Source: CBDAPI01 sp964565865 (GTDB taxonomy: Bacteria; Acidobacteriota; UBA6911; RPQK01; CBDAPI01). Taken from it: a DNA stretch of 64,000 nucleotides. Under the pieces are notes generated by a model. That model ran no database searches. It had not been told where the DNA came from and worked only from the letters and a program-made list of their open reading frames with translations. The DNA is taken from positions 1 to 64,000 of the forward strand of contig CAZMGM010000001.1 of NCBI GenBank assembly GCA_964565865.1, read 5' to 3'. Position 1 is the stretch's first letter, and each line of letters starts with the position of its first letter. Positions 58,821 to 64,000 of the stretch are shown here, piece by piece. The translations under genes and the position numbers were made by a program.

Positions 58821-59600
58821 CTAAGATTCGCTATGCACACCCGGGTCTCTGCCCCGGCGTCTTCTCCGAAAATCCTGGCCGGCTTTGTGTACCTCCTTGC
58901 GGAAGTCGGGACCTTTCATCTTGATGATCTCGCACATTTCGAGTATGCGGGAGTAGAGTCGCTCCCCGATGCGATCCGTCAGGGTTGGCTCGCGCGACAC
59001 GGTCTCCACACCGGCCTTCTCGGGAAGTCGCCAGTTGCTGGAAAAGACCGTGAGCCGTTGGTTCGTATATCGGTGGTTGACAATCGTGTGGATAGTCTCT
59101 CGAACCCACTCAGTGGGTCGTCCAGTACCAAGGTCGTCCCAGATGAGAAGGTCGGATCTGCGCAGGGGGCGCAGCAATTCCTCCTCAGTGGCTCTGGAGT
59201 CACGACCGTAACTGTACTGAAGACTGCGCAGGAGTTCGGCCTCATCCACAAAGCGGGCACTCACATCGTGCTTGGCCACAATCGCCTTCAGGATGGCAAC
59301 CGACAGGTGCGTCTTTCCGACTCCACACGGCCCGACAAAGAGGAGTCCCCTGTCCGAGGTCGGAAAGGCGTCAACAAACTCGATGGCTCGCAATTGTGCC
59401 GTCCGCAGCCGGGGATCAGGAGTTGAAAACGTGTCGAATCCCTGTTCTGTGTAGCGCGGTGGGATGGCGGCGCTCTCGAGCCGCTGAAGCGATTTGGCCG
59501 GGCTGCGACACTCCGGACAAGCCGATACCGTCTCCAGTCCCTCCTCTTCTACCAGAAGCCAGCCCGTCCCTCCGCAGTGATGGCAGCTCTTGACTGTCAT
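58821..59600 (-). CDS. DnaC/IstB-like ATP-binding protein with zinc-ribbon N-terminus
   Basis: A 259-residue AAA+ ATPase. The N-terminus has a Cys-rich finger, CHHCGGTGW ... CPEC (Cys6, Cys9, and a second pair about residues 31-34). Walker A is FVGPCGVGKTHLS (about 88-100), Walker B LLIWDDLG, and SSNW with an Arg finger region follows, matching DnaC/DnaI helicase loaders. IstB transposition helpers share this fold, but no IstA transposase or insertion-sequence ends are nearby, so a replication-type role is more likely. It begins 9 bp after the glutaredoxin-like gene and is co-transcribed with it. Confidence 0.83.
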   Translation of the reverse strand: MTVKSCHHCGGTGWLLVEEEGLETVSACPECRSPAKSLQRLESAAIPPRYTEQGFDTFSTPDPRLRTAQLRAIEFVDAFPTSDRGLLFVGPCGVGKTHLSVAILKAIVAKHDVSARFVDEAELLRSLQYSYGRDSRATEEELLRPLRRSDLLIWDDLGTGRPTEWVRETIHTIVNHRYTNQRLTVFSSNWRLPEKAGVETVSREPTLTDRIGERLYSRILEMCEIIKMKGPDFRKEVHKAGQDFRRRRRGRDPGVHSES

Positions 59601-59609
59601 TGTTTTTCC

Positions 59610-59888
59610 TTATTCGTGCCTCAGCCCGGTATTCCCCAAAGCCGTCATTGCCTTCAGCGCAGCTTCAATCTTACGGCGATCGGCCCGATGGCGGAAGAGC
59701 TCCTCTTCTCCCAGTGTGGCTACGGGTATGTCGTACTGGTAGGCGGCAAGCAGTTGCGGAGAACATCTAATGTCGACTATTTCGATCTCTAACGGGTAGC
59801 TGTTCTCGAAAGTCTTCAAGACTCCCAGGCCCTCTTTACAGAGTTTGCAGCCAGGCCGGGTAAAGAATTTAATTTGAAGACGATCCAT
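59610..59888 (-). CDS. glutaredoxin-like (DUF836) small thiol protein
   Basis: A 92-residue thioredoxin-fold protein with an N-terminal CxxC (Cys14, Cys17 in PGCKLC) and the cis-Pro region IPVATL typical of the DUF836/glutaredoxin 2 group. It is cytoplasmic. It lies divergent from the peroxiredoxin with only 20 bp between starts, and the peroxiredoxin's -35 is inside its first codons, so the two are physically linked in regulation. It might reduce a selenoperoxidase in another compartment only indirectly; that link is speculation. Confidence 0.85.
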   Translation of the reverse strand: MDRLQIKFFTRPGCKLCKEGLGVLKTFENSYPLEIEIVDIRCSPQLLAAYQYDIPVATLGEEELFRHRADRRKIEAALKAMTALGNTGLRHE

Positions 59889-59902
59889 AGCTGCTTTAAA
59901 AT
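59874..59902 (+). promoter_or_regulatory. promoter of the peroxiredoxin gene, predicted leaderless
   Basis: TTGAAG (59874-59879), a 17-base spacer and TAAAAT (59897-59902) predict transcription from about 59908-59909, the A of the ATG itself. The -35 lies inside the divergent glutaredoxin-like coding region. Confidence 0.55.
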
Positions 59903-59908
59903 TCCCTT

Positions 59909-60463
59909 ATGCGTTCCACCTACGGGCTCATGTGGCCCATTCTTATTCTGTTATTGTGCGCCTCTCTCGGCATTGTGTCCATGGCTGATGGAGCCCCTAG
60001 CGCGTTGGCCACGAATTCACTCGAGGTCGGCGACGAGGCTCCGGACTTCGAGCTGAGGGACCAGCACGGTGAGACGGTCAAGCTGAGTCAGTTCCGAGGA
60101 CGCAAGAACGTGGTGATGGCGTTCTACCCACTCTCCTTTACCGGCGGCTGACGGACCGAGTTGACACGGTATCAGGCTGATATCGAGTACTTCACGGAAC
60201 ACAATACGGAGATCCTGGCAATCAGCGTCGATGCAAGCCCCAGTCAGAGGAAGTTCGCCGAGGAATTGGGGGCTCAATACCGGTTTCTGGCCGACTGGCC
60301 GGATCGCGAAGTCAGCCGCCTTTACGGCGTTCTGTCGAAAAGAGGATTCGCGAACAGGACGAGCTTCTTGATCGATAAACGAGGCATTATTCGCAGGATC
60401 GATTCCGGGCAGGATGCTATGCATCTCGCTGGCATCAAAAAGGCGTGTGCAGACCTGGGCTGA
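59909..60463 (+). CDS. exported selenocysteine-containing peroxiredoxin (AhpC/TSA family)
   Basis: One 184-codon frame runs from ATG 59909 to TGA 60461-60463, broken only by an in-frame TGA at 60149-60151 (codon 81). Sequence on both sides is peroxiredoxin: DEAPDFELRDQHGETVKL, VVMAFYPLSFTGG before it, then LTRYQADIEYF, ILAISVDASPSQRKFAEEL, FLADWPDREVSRLYGV, RTSFLIDKRGIIR after it. The TGA stands exactly where the peroxidatic Cys belongs (FTGG-C), the usual place for Sec in such enzymes. A SECIS-like hairpin follows at 60167-60185. The N-terminal signal (residues 5-25) puts it outside the cytoplasm. It should reduce peroxides. No sel genes are in the window. Without Sec decoding it would be a truncated 80-residue product. 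Confidence 0.85.
60167..60185 (+). promoter_or_regulatory. bacterial SECIS-like hairpin
   Basis: CGGTATC (60167-60173) and GATATCG (60179-60185) form a 7-bp stem (one G-U) with a five-base AGGCT loop. The loop begins 22 bases after the UGA, inside the distance known for bacterial SECIS elements, and contains exposed Gs as in the E. coli fdhF loop. It lies within the coding sequence, as bacterial SECIS elements do. Confidence 0.65.
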
Positions 60464-60566
60464 CGGGCCCTCCCGCTCACCCCATATCCGCCATGTCGGT
60501 TCTATTTCATCCTACCCCAAGTAAGGATGCCGTCTTGTTTCCAACATCTCAGCAAGAGGGGAAATC

Positions 60567-60986
60567 ATGAGTCGAAAGTATCGGCAACGGGGGTATATGA
60601 GAGACGACGGAGAGAAGCGTCAACGACGGACGCCGCAGTCGAACACCTCTCGCGAAGGTCCCCGGGCGCCCAGAATGACGCAGTTTCAAAAAGTGGTCCG
60701 CTGCAAAACTTGCGGTAAACTCCTGCCTCCCGGCTTTGAAGCGATCCTGCAAGAGACCAGCTGTCCGAACTGTCAATCGGATCTGCACACCTGTACAAAC
60801 TGCTCATTCTTTGACCCCGCCAGCCGCTTCGAGTGTACAAAACCGATCGCAAAGCGGGTCTCTCCCAAGGATGCCGGCAACGACTGCTCCTACTTCAAGG
60901 CCCGAAGGGCCGTCGAGAAGCAGACTACCTCCAACCCAGACCACGAAGATCCAAGAGACGCCTTCGACAGGCTCTTCAAATCTTGA
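60567..60986 (+). CDS. small zinc-ribbon protein of acidobacterial type
   Basis: A 139-residue hydrophilic protein. A basic, low-complexity start (SRKYRQRGYMRDDG) is followed by CKTCGKLLPPGF (residues about 49-52), a second pair in CPNCQSDLHTCTNC (about 72-85), then FDPASRFECTKPIAKRV, CSYF and a tail RDAFDRLFKS. Cys pairs suggest one or two zinc ribbons. I recall very similar uncharacterised proteins from Acidobacteriota genomes, beside ETF genes as here. Its TGA overlaps the TTG start of etfB, so it is translationally coupled to it. Function unknown; a role in ETF assembly or regulation is only a guess. Confidence 0.8.
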   Translation: MSRKYRQRGYMRDDGEKRQRRTPQSNTSREGPRAPRMTQFQKVVRCKTCGKLLPPGFEAILQETSCPNCQSDLHTCTNCSFFDPASRFECTKPIAKRVSPKDAGNDCSYFKARRAVEKQTTSNPDHEDPRDAFDRLFKS

Positions 60987-61765
60987 GAGTGATCACCTGC
61001 CTGAGAGAGGTTCCGGGACGTGAGACTCGCTTCCGAACCAATCGGGAAGAAACCTGGATCGAGTCCACTGACCTGACCTATGAAATCAACGAGTGCGATG
61101 AATACTCCATCGAGGAGGCTCTACGCATCAAAGAGGCCCACGGGGGCGAGGTAGTCATTCTCAACCTGGGAAGCCCGGGCAACGAAAAGTCCATTCGGAA
61201 AGGCCTGGCCATGGGCTGCGATCGAGCACTGCAGGTCCTGGACCCCGAGGGCCGGGCAAAATCTCCACACGCCATTGCCGAGGTTCTCGCCCGAGCTCTA
61301 GACCAGGAGCCTTTTGACCTCGTTCTGGCCGGGACTCAGTCAGACGATCTCAGCTATGCTCAAACGGGGGTTATCCTGGCGGAATTGCTTGGTATTCCTC
61401 ATGCCACCATTGTGATGGAAATCGAAGCCCCTCCTGATAGGCGGGCGATCAAAGCTCTGCGAGAGATGGAGAGCGGCAGGTTCCAATGGTTGGAACTCCC
61501 ACTTCCGGCGCTACTCACGATTCAGGCCGGTAGTTCACCAGTTCGATACCCCTCACTGAAGGGGATCATGCAGGCTAGGAAAAAGGAGATCCGGCAGATC
61601 GATGTCGAGGGAATGAACATCGATTGGTCAGGGCTTCCTGAAATTGACATCATCCGGCTCTACTCTCCCCCTGCCACCAACCAGGTGGAATTCCTGGAGG
61701 GAGACACCGCAACGGTCATTGAAACGCTGATTGAAAAGCTCAAGACAGATGCCAGGGTGATTTGA
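60983..61765 (+). CDS. etfB: electron transfer flavoprotein beta subunit
   Basis: A 260-residue ETF beta subunit. The likely start is the TTG at 60983 overlapping the previous TGA, which gives the family-typical length and start (RVITCLREVPG); GTG 60989 is possible. Family segments: ETRFRTN, YEINECDEYSIEEALRIKE, NLGSPGNEKSIRKGLAMGCDRAL, LVLAGTQSDDLSYAQTG and ILAELLGIPHATIV. With etfA it accepts electrons from acyl-CoA or other dehydrogenases and passes them to the quinone pool. Confidence 0.93.
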   Translation: MRVITCLREVPGRETRFRTNREETWIESTDLTYEINECDEYSIEEALRIKEAHGGEVVILNLGSPGNEKSIRKGLAMGCDRALQVLDPEGRAKSPHAIAEVLARALDQEPFDLVLAGTQSDDLSYAQTGVILAELLGIPHATIVMEIEAPPDRRAIKALREMESGRFQWLELPLPALLTIQAGSSPVRYPSLKGIMQARKKEIRQIDVEGMNIDWSGLPEIDIIRLYSPPATNQVEFLEGDTATVIETLIEKLKTDARVI

Positions 61766-61766
61766 G

Positions 61767-62756
61767 TTGGACCCAGACACCGGCACGACCTGTATTCTGC
61801 TTGACCATGCCGATGGACTTTTTCGCAACGCCTCCCTTGAAGCGCTGGTTCTCAGTCAGGCCCTGGCCCGTGACAGTGGGACGTCGCTCGAGGTCCTGCT
61901 GCTGTGTTCCGACCCGGAGCCCTTCAGTTCACTGCTGTCCGGCGTCGGCGCCGAGAGGGTCCACCTTCTGACCGCACCCGAGTTGAGCGAATACGATCCG
62001 GACAGCTATTGTGCCGCTACTGTCCCCTTTCTGAAGAAGCAGAGGCCCGACTTTCTCCTGCTAGCCCATACCTACCAGAACATTGATTTCGCCCCCAAGT
62101 TGGCAGCTCGGGTCGGGTCGGGCCTGGTTACCGACTGCACCGGCTATCGAATGGAGGATGGAGGGGTTGTTTTTGTCCGTCAGATGTTTCGAAACAAGCT
62201 GAATGCGGATGTTCGAGTCCGTTCCCGTCCCCCCTCGATTGCCACTATCCGGAGGGGATCTGCCAGTCTGGATTGCCTGCGGAGCGGGGCCCCAGATTTG
62301 CTTTCCAAGCCGATTCCCATGGGAGACTTCACCCCTCGTCGCACTCTTTTGGAAACGATCGAGGTGGGCAGGGGAAAAATCGATCTGGACAAAGCTGAAA
62401 TTGTAGTCGGCGTGGGCCGGGGGATAGGTAAGCCGGAGAATCTGGATCTCATCCAGGAACTGGCCGATGTGCTGGGTGCTGAAATCGGTGCCAGTCGGCC
62501 CGTGGTAGACATGGAATGGCTTGAGCGGGAACGACAGATTGGCAGTTCAGGCCAGAGCATCGAACCCCGGCTCTATATAGCCTGCGGGATCTCCGGAGCC
62601 ATTCAACATGTGGTGGGAATGAAGAACTCCGACTGTATTGTGGCCATCAACACAGACCGCAACGCACCTATCTTCAACATTGCCCACTACGGCATTGTAG
62701 GCGATCTCTTTGAGATCGTTCCGGCCCTCACCAAAGAGCTCAAAAAAGCAGTGTGA
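61767..62756 (+). CDS. etfA: electron transfer flavoprotein alpha subunit
   Basis: A 329-residue ETF alpha subunit, starting with a TTG one base after the etfB stop. The N-terminal domain has FLLLAHTYQNIDFAPKLAARVGSGL. The C-terminal FAD domain has the signatures GVGRGIGKPENL, GASRPVVDM, GSSGQSIEPRLYIACGISGA, IQHVVGMKNSD and INTDRNAPIFNIAHYGIVGD. It binds FAD and forms the heterodimer with EtfB. A TTG start for both genes suggests modest translation. No ETF-quinone oxidoreductase or acyl-CoA dehydrogenase is seen in this window. Confidence 0.94.
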   Translation: MDPDTGTTCILLDHADGLFRNASLEALVLSQALARDSGTSLEVLLLCSDPEPFSSLLSGVGAERVHLLTAPELSEYDPDSYCAATVPFLKKQRPDFLLLAHTYQNIDFAPKLAARVGSGLVTDCTGYRMEDGGVVFVRQMFRNKLNADVRVRSRPPSIATIRRGSASLDCLRSGAPDLLSKPIPMGDFTPRRTLLETIEVGRGKIDLDKAEIVVGVGRGIGKPENLDLIQELADVLGAEIGASRPVVDMEWLERERQIGSSGQSIEPRLYIACGISGAIQHVVGMKNSDCIVAINTDRNAPIFNIAHYGIVGDLFEIVPALTKELKKAV

Positions 62757-62838
62757 TGACACTTGGGGACACGCGTCTGCGAGAACAGACTGCCCCTGCT
62801 ATAATCCCCCGAGTAGTCGCATCCTTCAAGATCCAAAA

Positions 62839-63102
62839 ATGCTTCGATGCCTGGCCGCCATCCTACCCCTGCCGTTGGCATTCCTTCCGTTTCTGGACAA
62901 GCCCTTCACCAACTGGTCTCTCAAGCAGGCCGTAGGGGACTCAACGAGTCCCTCCCCCCTGGGCGAAGCAGACAACGTTCACCGCAGTTGGAGTAGTAGT
63001 GGGGAGCGGGGTCCTGGAAAGAGCCCCCCAACGGGGTGGAAGAAAAAGCTGAATCCAGTTGTGGTACTCAAACTCTGGAAGAGGAAACAACACAAGAGGT
63101 GA
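62839..63102 (+). CDS. small hypothetical exported protein
   Basis: An 87-codon frame from ATG 62839 begins with a hydrophobic signal-like segment (LRCLAAILPLPLAFLPFL) and ends in a basic cluster (LKLWKRKQHKR). A perfect TATAAT lies at 62800-62805, 33 bp before it. No family is recognised; it may be a real small membrane or secreted protein or a chance frame. Confidence 0.35.
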   Translation: MLRCLAAILPLPLAFLPFLDKPFTNWSLKQAVGDSTSPSPLGEADNVHRSWSSSGERGPGKSPPTGWKKKLNPVVVLKLWKRKQHKR

Positions 63103-63105
63103 TTC

Positions 63106-64000
63106 TTGAAAGCACTGGCCATACCTAATCACGGCACTCTCAATGACATCCAGCTGATGGATCTGGACCCACCCTCAATTGGCAAAAGGGAGGTACTGAT
63201 CAGGACGTGCGCGGCTTCCCTCAATCGCCTCGACTTGTTCGTGGTGGAGGGCTTGCCCGGGATCGACCTGGAAATGCCTCATGTGCTGGGCAGTGACGGA
63301 GCCGGCGAAGTCGTCGAGGTTGGGTCTGATGTAGCTGATTTCCGACCCGGCGACCACGTCATGCTCAACCCCTGTATCTGGTGTGGAACATGTGAGTTCT
63401 GCCGTCAGGGAGAGCAGAGTCTGTGCGTACATCTACGGCTCAAGGGAGAACATGCGCCCGGAACCTTCCGCGAGTATTTTACGGCTGGAGAGACAAACTT
63501 GGCCCGAATCCCCGAGGGAATCTCCTTTTCTAAAGCGGCCGCGTTTTCTCTGGTTCACCAGACGGCGTGGCGACTGCTCATCTCGCGGGGACACCTTGAA
63601 CCGGGAGAGGACGTGTTCATCCATGGGATTGGGGGTGGCGTCGCAACCGCCGCTCTCGGAATCGCCCGCCTCGCCGGGGCAAGAATTTTCGTATCTTCCT
63701 CGGATGATGCCAAACTAAAACGGGCCCGGGAACTGGGAGCCACATTTGCCTGGAACTACGAAAATGAAGATGTCATAGCTCAGGTGCGCAGCGCTACCGG
63801 GAACCGGGGAGTGGATCTTGTGGTGGACACCGTGGGCGAGAAGACCTGGCTACAGAGCCTCAAACTGGTCTGCAAGGGAGGAAGAATTGTCACCTGTGGG
63901 GCAACCACAGGCCCCAACCCCAAAACCGAGATCCGCCTGATCTTCTGGAAACAACTCTCAATCATGGGGGGCACCCTGAGTAACGTCAAGGAATACAACC
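63106..64000 (+). CDS. zinc-binding alcohol dehydrogenase/quinone oxidoreductase, 3' end missing
   Basis: The gene runs off the right edge; 298 codons are visible from TTG 63106, with AGAGGTG upstream. It is a medium-chain dehydrogenase: SLNRLDLFVVEGLPG, a catalytic-zone VLGSDGAGEVVEVG, structural zinc Cys in PCIWCGTCEFCRQGEQSLC, and the NAD(P) motif HGIGGGVATAALGIARLAG. It lacks the usual catalytic-zinc CGSD start, having SLNRLDL as in crotonyl-CoA reductase or quinone oxidoreductase-like members with a zinc-lobe. NAD(P)-dependent reduction or oxidation of an aldehyde, quinone or enoyl compound is likely. Confidence 0.88.
   Translation, partial: MKALAIPNHGTLNDIQLMDLDPPSIGKREVLIRTCAASLNRLDLFVVEGLPGIDLEMPHVLGSDGAGEVVEVGSDVADFRPGDHVMLNPCIWCGTCEFCRQGEQSLCVHLRLKGEHAPGTFREYFTAGETNLARIPEGISFSKAAAFSLVHQTAWRLLISRGHLEPGEDVFIHGIGGGVATAALGIARLAGARIFVSSSDDAKLKRARELGATFAWNYENEDVIAQVRSATGNRGVDLVVDTVGEKTWLQSLKLVCKGGRIVTCGATTGPNPKTEIRLIFWKQLSIMGGTLSNVKEYN

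Noticed and set aside
58821..59600. IstB transposition helper, hence an IS21-type element
   Set aside because: No IstA transposase, no terminal inverted repeats, and a zinc finger with DnaC-like sequence; it is co-transcribed with a glutaredoxin-like gene.
63106..64000. Crotonyl-CoA reductase naming of the right-edge dehydrogenase
   Set aside because: The catalytic and C-terminal part is cut off, so the subfamily cannot be decided.

Overview
The window is chromosomal DNA from a GC-rich, Gram-negative-type bacterium. Evidence for this is TatA/TatC, lipoprotein signals, BamB-like and MltD-like envelope proteins, and a sigma-54 activator. The gene mix points most strongly to Acidobacteriota or a close neighbour: PVC-type CxxCH heme proteins, DUF1501/DUF1549/DUF1553 genes, DUF1080, SMP-30, phytanoyl-CoA dioxygenase, Gfo/Idh oxidoreductases, and a small zinc-ribbon protein of a kind I associate with Acidobacteriota beside ETF genes. 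This placement is inference, because no rRNA or tRNA gene is present. No CRISPR array, prophage or insertion sequence was seen.

Layout. 1-6.7 kb: a secreted PPC-domain protein, a DMT transporter, a 53-residue corrinoid cap fragment behind a strong promoter with a palindrome, a 2-hydroxyacid dehydrogenase, a cupin, a thioredoxin-TPR protein and an SMP-30 lactonase. 6.7-13.4 kb: a minus-strand catabolic set (SDR, CoA-acylating semialdehyde dehydrogenase, hydroxyacid-oxoacid transhydrogenase) facing a dioxygenase, a superoxide dismutase and a Gfo/Idh oxidoreductase. 13.5-17.5 kb: a sodium:solute symporter and a fused PabB-PabC. 17.7-25.7 kb: three exported proteins, two of them large beta-propeller/HEAT/cytochrome c proteins. 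The 1522-residue one also carries an SGNH domain and an azurin-type copper domain. 25.8-28.3 kb: an epimerase-like protein and a NifA-type activator.

28.6-35.1 kb is a compact minus-strand operon of DUF1549/1553, DUF1501, a DUF2231-cytochrome-LRR fusion and an LVIVD propeller. 35.2-37.9 kb holds formaldehyde dehydrogenase and a propeller protein. 38.1-44.1 kb is a minus-strand cluster of two AlkP-superfamily enzymes, a ribbon-helix-helix-like protein, an EMC3/YidC-like membrane protein and a sulfotransferase. It is followed by pyruvate phosphate dikinase, a broken RidA gene, a PQQ-type propeller, tatC and tatA, ctpA, a LysM lytic transglycosylase, an aminotransferase, trmJ and a frameshifted DUF1015 gene. 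The right end has an SDR, a DnaC/IstB-like ATPase with a glutaredoxin-like protein, a peroxiredoxin with an in-frame UGA and a SECIS-like hairpin, the zinc-ribbon protein, etfB-etfA and a truncated zinc alcohol dehydrogenase.

How the genes fit together: much of the window serves the cell envelope, through Tat export, c-type cytochromes, a copper domain, propellers, lytic enzymes and a secreted selenoperoxidase. The rest is oxidation of small hydroxy- and semialdehyde compounds, sugar-derivative handling and electron transfer through ETF. The most notable observations are the predicted selenoprotein peroxiredoxin, the five-module redox protein, the AlkP/sulfotransferase cluster and several promoters placed so that their transcripts should be leaderless. 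Two apparent pseudogenes, RidA and DUF1015, are each repaired by adding one base per break to a short base run, which suggests either recent decay or assembly error.
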